From assembly GCA_027061805.1 (NCBI GenBank), contig JAMOWA010000013.1:1-59195 (forward strand): 59,195 nt of DNA, read 5' to 3'. The notes under the pieces are model-generated. The model saw only the letters and a program-made list of their open reading frames with translations. It was not told where the DNA came from and did no database searches. Both the position numbers and the translations under genes were made by a program. Positions 7,954 to 17,630 of this stretch are shown here, piece after piece (the first letter of the stretch is position 1; every line of letters starts with the position of its first letter). This DNA comes from Thermoanaerobaculia bacterium. GTDB taxonomy: Bacteria; Acidobacteriota; Thermoanaerobaculia; Thermoanaerobaculales; Sulfomarinibacteraceae.

Positions 7954-9089
7954 GCGGGGGGATGGACCGCCGCAGGCTCGTGGTGCTGGGGGCGGTGGGG
8001 GCCGTGGCCATGGCCCTGCCCGGCCGCGGCCTCGCGGGCCGGCCCCGGCCCGGCGAGGCCATCGAGGGCGACGAGCTCCCGGTGGCCGAGGCCTCCTGGT
8101 GGAAGCGGCTCGACCAGGGGAGGGTGGAGTGCCAGCTCTGCCCAAGGGGTTGCCGCGTGGCCGACATGGAGCGGGGCAGCTGTGGGGCCCGGGAGAACCG
8201 GGGCGGAACCTACGTCACCCTGGTGAACGGTGCCGCCTGCGCGGTGCACGTGGACCCCATCGAGAAGAAGCCCTTCTTCCACGTCCTGCCGGGGGAGACG
8301 GCACTGTCGTTCGCCACGGCGGGCTGCAACGTGGAGTGCAAGTTCTGCCAGAACTGGGAGATCTCCCAGTTCCGTCCGGAGCAGGTCCGGTCCTGGTACC
8401 TGCCCGCCGAGGCGCTGGTGGCCCTGGCACGGAAGAACGGGGCCCGCCTCACGGCCGCCACCTACTCCGAGCCCGTGATCTTCTGGGAGTACGTGCGTGA
8501 CGTGGCCCGTGCGGCGCGAAAGCAGGGGATCCGCCCCACGGTGGTGAGCAACGGCTACATCCAGGAGAAGCCCCTCCGGGAGGTGCTGCCCCTGCTCACC
8601 GCCTACAAGGTGGACCTCAAGAGCTTCTCCGAGCGGTTCTACAGGGAGCTCATCCGGGGCGAGCTGAAGCCGGTCCTGAAGACCCTGGAGATCACGAGGG
8701 AGGTGGGTACCTGGCTGGAGATCGTGGTGCTCATCATCCCCACCTGGAACGACACCGACGAGGAGGCCCGGAAGCTGGCCCGCTGGGTGAAGACCCACCT
8801 GGGGCCGGACGTGCCCGTGCACCTCACGCGCTTCCACCCCACCTACCGGCTGACCAACCTGCCGCCCACGCCCGTCGCCACCCTGGAGCGCCTCTGGAAG
8901 GTGGCCCGCGCCGAGGGGCTGCACTTCGTCTACCTGGGCAACGTCCCCGGCCACCCCGGTGAGAACACCACCTGCCCCGGCTGCGGTGCCGTCCTCATCC
9001 GGCGGATGGGCTTCACCGTCCTCGCCAACCGGCTCGCGAAGGGCCGCTGCCCCGACTGCGGGCGGGAGATCCCCGGCGTGTGGAGCTGA
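7950..9089 (+). CDS. amrS: AmmeMemoRadiSam system radical SAM enzyme with export-like N-terminus
   Basis: 379 residues. The radical SAM cluster CNVECKFCQN (Cys 126, 130, 133) lies in a typical AmrS setting (PFFHVLPGETALSFATAGC). An N-terminal Cys set (CQLCPRGC, then C78) precedes it and two CxxC pairs (CPGC, CPDC) form a C-terminal ribbon; YSEPVIFWEY and HLTRFHPTYRLTNLPPTP are also characteristic. Unusually, residues 1-30 read as a Tat-like signal (DRRRLVVLGAVGAVAMALPG). The start at 7950 is ATGA-coupled to DUF362; a second ATG at 7962 would still keep the signal. Radical SAM chemistry needs SAM and low-potential electrons, so a periplasmic location would be remarkable. Confidence 0.9.
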   Translation: MSGGMDRRRLVVLGAVGAVAMALPGRGLAGRPRPGEAIEGDELPVAEASWWKRLDQGRVECQLCPRGCRVADMERGSCGARENRGGTYVTLVNGAACAVHVDPIEKKPFFHVLPGETALSFATAGCNVECKFCQNWEISQFRPEQVRSWYLPAEALVALARKNGARLTAATYSEPVIFWEYVRDVARAARKQGIRPTVVSNGYIQEKPLREVLPLLTAYKVDLKSFSERFYRELIRGELKPVLKTLEITREVGTWLEIVVLIIPTWNDTDEEARKLARWVKTHLGPDVPVHLTRFHPTYRLTNLPPTPVATLERLWKVARAEGLHFVYLGNVPGHPGENTTCPGCGAVLIRRMGFTVLANRLAKGRCPDCGREIPGVWS

Positions 9090-9118
9090 GGGGCGGGGGG
9101 TGGAGTGGAGGGGTGTTT

Positions 9119-9418
9119 TCGTGAAACGTGAAACGTCAAACGTGAAACGAAGGACCCGCCCGCCCGCCCGGGAGAAGAGAACCACGGATTCCACGGATGT
9201 ATCGGATTACGAAGAAGATAGAAATATCCCGGACATACGTCCGATTTCACGCCGGTCAGATGGGTATGACCTTCAGAGAGTTTTGCAGTTGGCTAACGTG
9301 AAACGTGTAACGAAAGAGGCACCTCCGGTGTGGGTGCCACGGGTGGATGCGGCGGGGTATTCCTTGCGTCCCTGCGCCCCTGCTCCTGACCCTGTCCCCG
9401 TCCCTGTCTCCTCCGGCG
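9119..9418 (+). repeat. Composite intergenic repeat, copy A
   Basis: This fills the gap between amrS and the next gene. In order: a TGAAACG heptamer array (9119-9151); an AACCACGGATTCCACGGATG module with a conserved body (9178-9295, strongly similar to 35307-35425); a second short heptamer pair (9296-9313); CTCCGGTGTGGG with GTGGATGCGGCGGGGTATTC (9331-9362, matching 11029-11069); CCCTGCGCCCCTGC (9370-9383); and degenerate GTCCCY hexamers. No coding capacity is visible. A -10-like TATCCT at 9456 could serve the following gene. Confidence 0.8.
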
Positions 9419-9490
9419 TGACCCCGCGCACCATGCCGTCGCGACGTTCGGGGTATCCTGGTTCCATCCACATGGAAGGGCGGGATGATC

Positions 9491-10966
9491 ATGAGGAGAT
9501 TGACCGTCGTGCTGGGAGTCGTGCTGGCGGCCTTCGGGACCGGGGTGCTGTGGGCAGGGGAGGCCTGGATTCCGGTCACCGCCCACGCCACGGGCGTGGG
9601 CGGTACGGTGTGGCGTACGGACCTCGAGATCCGGAACACCGGGGAGGGAACGGCCAGGGTGCGGATCGAGGCGCTGCTCGAGGGCCAGGCCAACCCCGAT
9701 CCCGCCGGTGTGGAGGTGACGGTCGGGGAGGGGGAGTCCCTCCGGATCGGGGACGTCCTGTGGAGCCTGTTCTCCGTCGAGGGTGCGGCAGCGCTCAGGC
9801 TGACGGCGGTGGAGGGAGCCTTCCTGGCCTCCAGCCGGACCTACAACCTGACGGCCGGGGGAACCTACGGACAGTACGTACCGGCGATCTCCGGAGGGGA
9901 CGCCCTCGGGAAGGGCGAGACCGGAGAGCTGATCCAGCTGGCGCAGTCTGAGGACCCGACCACGGGCTACCGGACGAACCTGGGGCTTCTGGAGACGGCG
10001 GGTGCGACGACACCTGTGACGGTGATCCTCCGCGATGCCGGTGGCGCGGAGCTGGGACGGTTCGTCCAGGACCTGGAACCCGGCGAGCTGGTCCAGATCG
10101 GCCAGGTGTTCCGGAGGGGGAGGCCCGGCCACGTGGACGACGGCCACATCGTGCTGGAGACCACGGGGGAGGGCGGCCGTTTCCTGGCCTACGCCTCGGT
10201 GGTGGACAACCGGACGGGCGACGCGGTGTTCGTCCCGGTCCTGCGCCGGGCGCAGGCTGTGGGCGCCGGTACCGGGGTGGTGGCGGACCACCTGGCGGCC
10301 GATGCCTTCGACACGCTGACCGCGGTCCAGGCCGATGCGGCGCGCCAGCGTTTCGCCAGGATCTTCTACGGTCACACGTCACACGGAAGCCAGATCATGA
10401 CGGGCCTCGGGATGCTGGAGGCCGAGAGCGCCACCTGGGCCATGCCGCAGTTCACCGAGCGGAGCACGGACCTCGGCCACAACGGTGACCTCGCCTGGGT
10501 GGGCGTGACCCGCGACATGCTCGGCGAGGACGGCAACGGCTTCGACATGGTGGTGTGGTCCTGGTGCGGGGGCGTCTCGGACAACACGCCCGAGGGCATC
10601 CAGGCCTACCTGGACGCCATGGACGGGCTGGAGCGGGACTATCCGGGCATCGTGTTCGTGTACATGACGGGGCACCTGGACGGGACGGGAGAGGACGGCA
10701 CCCTGCGCCGGAACAACGACCAGATCCGGTCCTGGTGCCGGCAGCACGGCACGGTGCTCTTCGACTTCGCGGACATCGAGCGCTGGGACCCCGACGGCGT
10801 GGAATACCCGGAGGGGAGCGACGCCTGCGAGTGGTGCAGCAGCTGGTGCGGGGAGCACGCCTGCCCCGACTGCGGTGGCTGCGCCCATTCCCACTGCTTC
10901 AACTGCTACCGGAAGGGAAGGGCCTTCTGGTGGCTCCTCGTCCGGACGATGGAGGAGGAACGGTAG
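9491..10966 (+). CDS. Secreted SGNH-hydrolase-like protein with N-terminal beta domains and Cys-rich tail
   Basis: 491 residues from the ATG at 9491; the ATG at 9485 sits directly against GGAAGGGCGGG, so the second ATG has better spacing. A signal peptide (MRRLTVVLGVVLAAFGTGVLWAG) is followed by two Ig-like/beta modules of the kind often seen in secreted acidobacterial proteins (WIPVTAHATGVGGTVWRTDL; YVPAISGGD). From about residue 275 a catalytic-looking domain begins (RIFYGHTSHGSQIM, FDMVVWSWCGG, GIVFVYMTGHLDG, DFADIERWD), resembling a flavodoxin/SGNH fold. The end is rich in Cys (CEWCSSWCGEHACPDCGGC), possibly disulfides or metal. The activity is not provable from sequence. It is flanked by repeat copies on both sides. 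Confidence 0.65.
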   Translation: MRRLTVVLGVVLAAFGTGVLWAGEAWIPVTAHATGVGGTVWRTDLEIRNTGEGTARVRIEALLEGQANPDPAGVEVTVGEGESLRIGDVLWSLFSVEGAAALRLTAVEGAFLASSRTYNLTAGGTYGQYVPAISGGDALGKGETGELIQLAQSEDPTTGYRTNLGLLETAGATTPVTVILRDAGGAELGRFVQDLEPGELVQIGQVFRRGRPGHVDDGHIVLETTGEGGRFLAYASVVDNRTGDAVFVPVLRRAQAVGAGTGVVADHLAADAFDTLTAVQADAARQRFARIFYGHTSHGSQIMTGLGMLEAESATWAMPQFTERSTDLGHNGDLAWVGVTRDMLGEDGNGFDMVVWSWCGGVSDNTPEGIQAYLDAMDGLERDYPGIVFVYMTGHLDGTGEDGTLRRNNDQIRSWCRQHGTVLFDFADIERWDPDGVEYPEGSDACEWCSSWCGEHACPDCGGCAHSHCFNCYRKGRAFWWLLVRTMEEER

Positions 10967-10981
10967 GCCCTGCTGTCGCCT

Positions 10982-11200
10982 TCGTGAAACGTGAGACGTG
11001 AAACGTGAAACGTGAAACGAATGAGGCGCTTCCGGTGTGGACGTGATGGGTGGATACGGCAGGGTATTCTTTTCTCCCCTGCGCCCCTGCACCTGGACGT
11101 GTCCGTGTCCCTGTCCGTGTCCCTGTCCGTGGCCGTGTCCCTGTCCGTGGCCGTGTCCCTGACCGTGTCCCTGATCTCGTCCTCTGTCTCCTGTCCCCTG
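10982..11200 (+). repeat. Composite intergenic repeat, copy B
   Basis: A TGAAACG/TGAGACG heptamer array (10984-11020) leads into GAGGCGCTTCCGGTGTGG, GTGGATACGGCAGGGTATTC (11050-11069), CCCTGCGCCCCTGC (11077-11090), and then more than 100 bp of GTCCSTG hexamers (11095-11175). It shares module order with copy A but lacks the AACCACGGATT module. It lies between convergent genes. Confidence 0.8.
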
Positions 11201-11230
11201 GCATGCCCATGGCAGGCCCGGTCCTTCGTT

Positions 11231-14128
11231 TCACACACGGTCGGGTGGGGATCCCGTGCCGTCCCGGTCCTCCAGCTCCCCGCACTTCCATCCACCGCGG
11301 CCGCCCTTCTTGACCCGGTAGAGCAGGTCGTCGGCCCGGAGCAGGACCCGCTCGGGGGTCACGGGTCCGGGTCCTCCGGGAACGGCCACGGCTCCGGTGG
11401 AGACGGTGACCTCCATGCGGCGGTCCCCCTCGCCGGCCATGACGGAGATCCTGGAGATGCGAAGGGAGACGGCCTCCACGGCCTCCCGGTCGGCGCCGGG
11501 CAGGACCACGAGGAACTCGTCCCCGCCAAAGCGACCGGCCACATCCTCGGGACGGATGGACTCCCGGAGCTGCCGGGCCACCTCCCGGAGCACGCGGTCG
11601 CCTTCCACATGGCCGAAGATGTCGTTGACCTCCTTGAACCGGTCCACGTCCAGGAGCAGTACGCCAAAGCGGCGGCGGAACCCCTCGTGAAGGTGGAGCA
11701 CGTCCTCCAGGGCCGACCGGACCAGTCGGCGGTTGGGGAGACCGGTGAGGGGGTCGTGGTTGGCCAGGTGCTCGAGTTTCTCCGCGAGGTCCTCGAGCTC
11801 CCGGGTCCGGACCGCAACCTCCTCCTCCAGTTCCCTGGCATGCCTCCTGAGCCAGGCCATGCGCCACCGATGAACGGCGACGCCGGCAAGGAGCAGGAGC
11901 AGGAAGAGGCCGCCCTGGAACCAGCGGCGCATCCACAGGGGAGCCTGGACGGTGATGGGCAGGACCACCTCGGGCCCGGGGATCCCGGCCGCGCTCAGGG
12001 GCTGGAGGTGGAGACGGGTGGTGCCCGGAGGCAGGTTGGTGTATCGGAGCTCGCGGTCGGGCCGGCGGACCGGGAGCCAGCCCGGGTCCACGCCCTCGAG
12101 CCGGGCCCGGTAGCCGCACCGGGAATGGTCCCGGAACGCAAGCACGGCAACGTGCACCGTCATGTGGCGTTCCGCCCAGCCCAGATCCAGACGGTCGGGA
12201 TAGTCCTCGCTCCGGTCCGGCATCTCTGCACGCTCCACCACGAGCGGCGGGGCCTGGCGGAGGGGCCGGTCCAGTGCTGGATCGTAGCGTGAGAGCCCGC
12301 CGATGGTCCCGATCCACACCCGCCCCCCGGTATCGGCCAGGAGACCATGTTCGTTGGTCTCCCAGTCCGCGAGACCGTCCTCAGGGTTGAAGAGCCGCTG
12401 ATCACCGCCAGGAGACATCCGTACCACGCCCTGGCTGGTGCCCACCCAGATGGCACCCCTGGGGTCCTCGGCCAGGGCGAAGACGTGGGGGCTGGAGTTG
12501 GCGATGGCAGTCAGCTCCACGGCTCTCCAGCTGCCGTCGGGCTCGCGGACGGCGAGGCCCGTGTCGTTTCCCGTCCAGAGCCGTCCCCTGGTGTCCTCGA
12601 GCAGGACCGTGATCCAGGATCGACCGGGGAGCGGGGGGCGCGCCCGGAGGACATGTAGGGGCCCACCGTCACTCCAGGCGAGGTGGTCCCCGAGGCTCGC
12701 CCAGACGCCACCGGCGTGTCGTGGGGCCAGGCAGCGGACGAAGGATACGGAGTCGCCCCCGGTGTCCCGGTCGATGACCTGCCAGCTGCCGTCGGGCTCG
12801 CGAATTGCCAGTCCGGCTCTGGCCGATCGGCCGCCGACCCATAACCTGCCATCGGAAGTGTCCAGGATGTCGAAGGCATTCTCCGGGATCGCGGAATTTC
12901 GGACGGGCCGGACCCGGGAGGCACCGGCCGGGAGGGCGTCGACGCCCAGGTTGGTGAGGAACCAGACGGTACCGTCCGGGGTGGCGGCCACGGTCCAGAC
13001 CAGGGGATGGGAGAGTCCGTCATCGGCCCCGATGATTCGCCGTACGCTGGGCCGCTCACCGGGGTCCAGGAGGACGGCTCCCGCGAGGGTGCCCGCCCAG
13101 ATTCCCGAGGGAGTCCTCCGGAGCCCGAACACGCAGTCGTCCGGCAATCCCCGGTGCACGCCCAGCGTGGTGAATGCGGTGCCACCGAGGCGGACCAGGC
13201 CGCCGATGTCGGTGCCCACCCAGAGGTTGCCCTCGGGGTCGCGGAGTGTGCAATTCACCACGTCGGAGGCCAGGCCGTCGGCCCGGCCCAGGTGCAGGCT
13301 CCCCCCCGGAGCCGCCGCGCCGCCGAAGAGGTAGAGCCCGCCACCGTTGGAGGCCACGGCCATGGTGCCGGAGGCGTCGGCCCGGAGGTTCCACACGTCC
13401 CGGATCGTCTGCCCCCGGTAGAGGACCTCGCTCCAGGATCCCGCGGTGTACCTCCAGAGACCGTCCGTCCCGCCGCCGGCCCAGATCTCCCCATCCAGGA
13501 CAGCCACGTGGCGAAGGGCCGTCCATCCACCCGGCGGTGGCGGGAGCACCTCGGCCATGCCCTCACCGTCAAGATGGATGATCCGGTCGAGGTAGGCCAC
13601 GAGGGCACCGTCACCCCACCGGGCCAGGGCCGTGACCAGGGTCCGCGGCAGGTCCTGCGGAGGGGGAAGCTCGCGATACTCACCGGTGGTGACGATTCTC
13701 AGCCCGTGCTCGGTACCCGCCAGGATCCTGCCATCGGTCCACTCCAGCAGGGCGCCACACCACTCTCCGCGGGTGCCGGGGAGGTCCAGCGTCCGGGGGC
13801 TGGCACCGTCCACCACGGCGAGCCCGGCCCCTGTCCCCACCCAGAGCCGGCCCTGCGAGTCGGTCATGAGAGCCCGGACGCGGTTGGCCGGAAGCCCCTC
13901 GCGTACACCGAAGACGGCGAAGTCGTCGCCGTTGTACCGGGCCAGACCGCCAAGTGTGCCCACCCAGAGGTAGCCGCGACCATCCCGGACGAGAGCGGTC
14001 ACCTGGGACTGTGGCAGACCGTCGCCGATGGTGAGATGCTGGACCGGCAGGAGCTGGGCGGAGAGCCCGGGGGCCAGACAGGTGACCAGCAACACGACCA
14101 GGCGAGCGATGGTGGCAGGTTTCGTCAT
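11231..14128 (-). CDS. Beta-propeller sensor diguanylate cyclase (Reg_prop, Y_Y_Y, GGDEF)
   Basis: 965 residues. A signal peptide (to LSAQ, about residue 25) precedes periplasmic two-component-regulator propeller repeats (YLWVGTLGGLARYNG, NLWVGTDIGGLVRLGG, AIWVGTSQGVVRMSP, RVWIGTIGGLSRYDP), then a Y_Y_Y domain, one membrane span (about 745-765, GGLFLLLLLAGVAVH), a coiled coil and a GGDEF domain. The active motif GGDEF is intact (868-872) and an inhibitory I-site RPED sits five residues upstream, so it should make cyclic di-GMP with product inhibition. The ligand sensed by the propeller is unknown. The ATG at 14128 is followed directly by the signal sequence. Confidence 0.9.
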   Translation of the reverse strand: MTKPATIARLVVLLVTCLAPGLSAQLLPVQHLTIGDGLPQSQVTALVRDGRGYLWVGTLGGLARYNGDDFAVFGVREGLPANRVRALMTDSQGRLWVGTGAGLAVVDGASPRTLDLPGTRGEWCGALLEWTDGRILAGTEHGLRIVTTGEYRELPPPQDLPRTLVTALARWGDGALVAYLDRIIHLDGEGMAEVLPPPPGGWTALRHVAVLDGEIWAGGGTDGLWRYTAGSWSEVLYRGQTIRDVWNLRADASGTMAVASNGGGLYLFGGAAAPGGSLHLGRADGLASDVVNCTLRDPEGNLWVGTDIGGLVRLGGTAFTTLGVHRGLPDDCVFGLRRTPSGIWAGTLAGAVLLDPGERPSVRRIIGADDGLSHPLVWTVAATPDGTVWFLTNLGVDALPAGASRVRPVRNSAIPENAFDILDTSDGRLWVGGRSARAGLAIREPDGSWQVIDRDTGGDSVSFVRCLAPRHAGGVWASLGDHLAWSDGGPLHVLRARPPLPGRSWITVLLEDTRGRLWTGNDTGLAVREPDGSWRAVELTAIANSSPHVFALAEDPRGAIWVGTSQGVVRMSPGGDQRLFNPEDGLADWETNEHGLLADTGGRVWIGTIGGLSRYDPALDRPLRQAPPLVVERAEMPDRSEDYPDRLDLGWAERHMTVHVAVLAFRDHSRCGYRARLEGVDPGWLPVRRPDRELRYTNLPPGTTRLHLQPLSAAGIPGPEVVLPITVQAPLWMRRWFQGGLFLLLLLAGVAVHRWRMAWLRRHARELEEEVAVRTRELEDLAEKLEHLANHDPLTGLPNRRLVRSALEDVLHLHEGFRRRFGVLLLDVDRFKEVNDIFGHVEGDRVLREVARQLRESIRPEDVAGRFGGDEFLVVLPGADREAVEAVSLRISRISVMAGEGDRRMEVTVSTGAVAVPGGPGPVTPERVLLRADDLLYRVKKGGRGGWKCGELEDRDGTGSPPDRV

Positions 14129-14213
14129 GGGCTCTCGACCGATTCTACAGGAATGTGCCGGGCCGGATGAAGGGAGTAGGGAGTATCGGATCCGTGGGCA
14201 CCTCCGGCGAGCC

Positions 14214-16316
14214 TCAGGGCGATCCCAGCTGCGGTTCGTCCAGGGCCCACAGCGTGGGAACCTGGACCTCGAGACGGACGAGGAGCGTCCCGGATACAGG
14301 ATCGCAGTCCAGCGACCACAGCGTCAGGCCCTCGATGGAACGCCGCAGGCGATGCGGTTTCCTTCCGTCCAGGGAGATCCGCCAGAGGCCCTCGGACTCG
14401 AAGTAGCGGGCGAAGACCAGAGAGGTGTTGCCGGGTTCCCAGCATGGCCACGCCCCGTCCGGCCAGAGGTGCGTGGGGGGGGCCGATCCGTCGAGGGGCA
14501 CGAGCCACACGCCGGCGGAGGCGGGAGATGGAGGACGATACCCTCCGGAATAGGCCACCATGGTTCCGTCCGGAGAGATTCGTGGAGCCTCGATCCTGGC
14601 ACCGGTGGCGAGAAGCCGTTCCCGCCCGGTGGCGAGGTCCCGCACGATCAGCCGATCGGACCCCTCGCCACGCTGCACGAAGAGCAGGATCCCGCCTGGC
14701 CCCTGGACCGGGTCGCCGATCTCCGGGGTACCGTGGAAGAGGACTTTCCTGTTCCCGGTACCGCTGTACGGCCACCGCTCCACGCGGGAGCCGTCTCCGG
14801 TGGACACGGTCACCAGGAGATCGTGCCCGTCCGGGGTGAACGTGATGTCCTCCAGGGGCCCTGTTCCGAGGACCCTGGGCTTCCACGACCCGCCACGGAA
14901 GAGCACGATCTCGCGATCCGCCGGCCGTTCCATGAGCACGGCAACAGCCGTACCACCCGGTGCGATCGCGGCGTGCGCCACATGATCCCGTGGCACGATC
15001 CACCTGGGCTCTGAATGGGCATCAGCAAGGATGGCAACGCCGTCGAGCTTGGTGCCGCGGCAGAACACGATGCGTCTGCCGTCCTGCCGGACGGTGGGGG
15101 AGGTGGCATTGTCGGCACCCACGGTCAGGGGCTGTGGAGAGCCGTCAGCCAGGGGGATGTACCACAGGTCGAAGGTCCCCGAGCTGTTGGAGGCGAGAAC
15201 GAGGCCCTCCGAGTCCCGGGTCCAGCTGAGCCCGTAGTGCTGGGCCTTCCGGGTTGTGAGGCGTCGGCGCGAGCTCCCATCGGGCCGCGCCACGAGGAGA
15301 TGGCCGTCGCCCCCCTCGGGGTCGCTTGTGGTCCAGGCGATCCAGCGCCCGTCGGGCGACCACCTGGGCCAGTACCCCGGCCTCGAGAGTCCGATCGTGC
15401 TGCCGTCGGGATGGTGCACGGTGACGGTGCTCCCCTCCGGAGAGGTGGCCGTGACGACAAAACCCTGTCCACCGGGCTCGAAGGAGACCGCGGTCGCGTT
15501 CTCCAGGAAGAGGCCAGGCTCACCGCCCAGGACGGGGACCCGCCAGATGGTGGGTGAGGTCCGGCCCGCGCCGTAGACGGTGAAGTAGATCTGTGTTCCG
15601 TCCGGAGAGAACACGGGTGCCGGCCCCCGGACCTCCAGGTCACGGGTCAGCTGGAGCGCCTCCTCCAGACCGGGCTTGACCAGGAAGATGGAGTAGATCC
15701 CCGTGGCGGTGTCAGGTGCGACGGCCGCCAGGAGCTCTCCCCTGGGGGAGTACACCGGCTTGAACAGCCCGTGCCGCCACCTGAGGAGCTCGTGGAGCCT
15801 GGGCTCGGGGCCGGAGGTCCGTGAGCGGTGGGGTACCAGGAGGAGGGCCCCCAGCGCCATCAGGCCGACCAGGAGGCCCGCCCGGAGCAAGGGAGGCCCC
15901 GCTCTCCTGGACTCCGGTGTCATTCCGGATTCACGGGAACGGGAAGAGCCCGCCGGTGCACCTGGTTCCGGACCGGTGTGGACCTCCGCGATGAACCGGT
16001 AGCCGCGGCGATGGACGGTCTGGATGATGGTGGGCTTCCTGGCATCGTCACCCAGAAGCTTCCGGAGCTCCCGGATGGCGTGGAAGAGCGCGTCGTCGGT
16101 GACGATCACGTCGTTCCAGGCGGTGTCGAGGAGGTTCTCCTTGGTGACCACATGTCCGTGATGGCGCAGGAGCTCCCTGAGGACTCTCGCCGGACGCTCC
16201 TGGAGTTCCACGATCCGTCCGTCGCGGTGGAGCTCGAGCGTGGCGTCATAGAAGACATAGGGCCCAAAAGAATAGGTGATATCGGTTTCGGAGGAAGATT
16301 GCCCGGAGCTGCCCAT
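14214..16316 (-). CDS. CadC/ToxR-like winged-helix sensor with TolB-type propeller
   Basis: 700 residues. The N-terminal OmpR/PhoB-type winged helix (about 12-105; [33 protein letters not shown]) is cytoplasmic. One membrane span follows (about 140-162, [16 protein letters not shown]), then a periplasmic PD40/TolB-like propeller ([39 protein letters not shown]). This one-component layout is common in Acidobacteriota. The ATG at 16316 is preferred over upstream starts because the winged helix begins directly after it; an in-frame TAGAAT 10-15 bases upstream could be a -10. It is divergent from the aldolase gene. Targets are unknown. Confidence 0.85.
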   Translation of the reverse strand: MGSSGQSSSETDITYSFGPYVFYDATLELHRDGRIVELQERPARVLRELLRHHGHVVTKENLLDTAWNDVIVTDDALFHAIRELRKLLGDDARKPTIIQTVHRRGYRFIAEVHTGPEPGAPAGSSRSRESGMTPESRRAGPPLLRAGLLVGLMALGALLLVPHRSRTSGPEPRLHELLRWRHGLFKPVYSPRGELLAAVAPDTATGIYSIFLVKPGLEEALQLTRDLEVRGPAPVFSPDGTQIYFTVYGAGRTSPTIWRVPVLGGEPGLFLENATAVSFEPGGQGFVVTATSPEGSTVTVHHPDGSTIGLSRPGYWPRWSPDGRWIAWTTSDPEGGDGHLLVARPDGSSRRRLTTRKAQHYGLSWTRDSEGLVLASNSSGTFDLWYIPLADGSPQPLTVGADNATSPTVRQDGRRIVFCRGTKLDGVAILADAHSEPRWIVPRDHVAHAAIAPGGTAVAVLMERPADREIVLFRGGSWKPRVLGTGPLEDITFTPDGHDLLVTVSTGDGSRVERWPYSGTGNRKVLFHGTPEIGDPVQGPGGILLFVQRGEGSDRLIVRDLATGRERLLATGARIEAPRISPDGTMVAYSGGYRPPSPASAGVWLVPLDGSAPPTHLWPDGAWPCWEPGNTSLVFARYFESEGLWRISLDGRKPHRLRRSIEGLTLWSLDCDPVSGTLLVRLEVQVPTLWALDEPQLGSP

Positions 16317-16398
16317 TGGGCAGAATTCTAACACCTCGGCATCCACGATGGTGAGCGGCTTCCCCTGCGGGACGGTGCACGGCGGGGTGCAAACGGGG

Positions 16399-16404
16399 TA
16401 CAAT
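16399..16404 (+). promoter_or_regulatory. Candidate -10 element of the aldolase gene
   Basis: TACAAT lies 25 bases upstream of the aldolase ATG in an otherwise GC-rich divergent region. No convincing -35 is visible. A good ribosome-binding site GGGAGGTGA follows at about 16415-16423. Confidence 0.35.
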
Positions 16405-16428
16405 CCGGGGCCACGGGAGGTGACGGCC

Positions 16429-17478
16429 ATGATCGAGACGATTCGTAGGCATCTGGGTGAGAAGTCGGATCTCCTCGACTACCGCTGTACGGGGATCCCC
16501 GGCGAGATGCTCCACCTGCCGGGTCCCGATTTCGTGGACCGGGTGGTGGCGGTGACCGACCGGCCCCCCTCGGTGCTCCGGAACCTCGCCCTGCTGTTCA
16601 ACACGGGGCGATTGGCGGGGACGGGGTACCTCTCGCTCCTGCCGGTGGACCAGGGGATCGAGCATTCGGGTGCCGCATCCTTCGCCCCGAACCCGATCTA
16701 CTTCGACCCGGAGAACATCGTGAAGCTCGCCATCGAGGGCGGGTGCAACGGAGTGGCCTCCACGCTGGGGGTCCTCGGAGCGGTTTCGCGGAAGTACGCC
16801 CACAGGATTCCCTTCATCGTGAAGATCAACCACAACGAGCTGCTGACCTACCCGCCCATCTACGACCAGACGCTCTTCGCGTCGGTGGAGCAGGCCTTCG
16901 AGCTCGGTGCGGTCGGCATCGGGGCCACCGTCTACTTCGGTGCCGAGGAGAGCCGTCGGCAGATCCAGGAGGTGTCCGAGGCGTTCCAGAGGGCCCACGA
17001 GCTCGGCATGTTCACGGTGCTGTGGTGCTACCTCCGGAACTCCGCCTTCAAGAAGGACGGCACGGACTACCACACCGCGGCGGACCTCACGGGGCAGGCC
17101 AACCACCTGGGTGTCACCATCGAGGCCGACATCGTCAAGCAGAAGCAGCCCGAGCTCAACGGCGGCTACACCGCGCTCGGCTTCGGCCGGACCCACAGGC
17201 TGGTCTACGAGAAGCTCGTGCCGGAACACCCCATCGAGTGGACCCGCTGGCAGGTGGCGAACTGCTACATGGGGCGGGCCGGCCTGATCAACTCGGGTGG
17301 AGCCTCCGGGGAGAACGACCTGGCGCAGGCGGTGACCACGGCGGTGATCAACAAGCGGGCCGGCGGCATGGGCCTGATCTCCGGGCGCAAGGCGTTCCAG
17401 AAGCCCATGGAGGAGGGTGTGAGGCTCCTCAATGCCATCCAGGACGTCTACCTCTGCAGCGACGTCACCATCGCCTGA
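16429..17478 (+). CDS. fbaB: Class I fructose-bisphosphate aldolase (FbaB/DhnA type)
   Basis: 349 residues, the normal length of the archaeal/bacterial FbaB family. It cleaves fructose 1,6-bisphosphate to glyceraldehyde 3-phosphate and dihydroxyacetone phosphate in glycolysis and gluconeogenesis via a lysine Schiff base. Visible family features are [10 protein letters not shown] (72-81), IVKINHNE (130-137) and [11 protein letters not shown] with the likely Schiff-base Lys at 237, plus SGGASGE near residue 291 for phosphate binding. The ATG at 16429 follows GGGAGGTGACGGCC. A strong hairpin follows the gene, so it is probably monocistronic. Confidence 0.95.
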   Translation: MIETIRRHLGEKSDLLDYRCTGIPGEMLHLPGPDFVDRVVAVTDRPPSVLRNLALLFNTGRLAGTGYLSLLPVDQGIEHSGAASFAPNPIYFDPENIVKLAIEGGCNGVASTLGVLGAVSRKYAHRIPFIVKINHNELLTYPPIYDQTLFASVEQAFELGAVGIGATVYFGAEESRRQIQEVSEAFQRAHELGMFTVLWCYLRNSAFKKDGTDYHTAADLTGQANHLGVTIEADIVKQKQPELNGGYTALGFGRTHRLVYEKLVPEHPIEWTRWQVANCYMGRAGLINSGGASGENDLAQAVTTAVINKRAGGMGLISGRKAFQKPMEEGVRLLNAIQDVYLCSDVTIA

Positions 17479-17502
17479 GACCCGATCATCGAAGCGGTGT
17501 GA

Positions 17503-17524
17503 GCCCCCACCTCCGGGTGGGGGC
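17503..17524 (+). terminator. Terminator hairpin after the aldolase gene
   Basis: A perfect 9-bp stem, GCCCCCACC with GGTGGGGGC, and a 4-base loop, 24 bases after the stop codon. It is followed by GTTGTC rather than a clean T run. Confidence 0.7.
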
Positions 17525-17583
17525 GTTGTCGTCTCCCGGCACGGGAGCCGGACGTGGGGGTGGACGTTCCGGTACACGAAAAA

Positions 17584-17607
17584 GCGCCCCGCCAGGGGGC
17601 GGGGCGC
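17584..17607 (-). terminator. Terminator of the decaheme/MtrB operon
   Basis: A perfect 10-bp stem, GCGCCCCGCC with GGCGGGGCGC. Read on the minus strand it is followed directly by TTTTTC, giving a classic intrinsic terminator about 24 bp after the barrel gene. Confidence 0.85.
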
Positions 17608-17630
17608 GCGATTCCGGTCGTGGTTCGGGC

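Noticed and set aside
9119-11020. TGAAACG and hexamer arrays as a CRISPR array
   Set aside because: Units are 6-7 bp and contiguous, without unique spacers of constant length and without cas genes.
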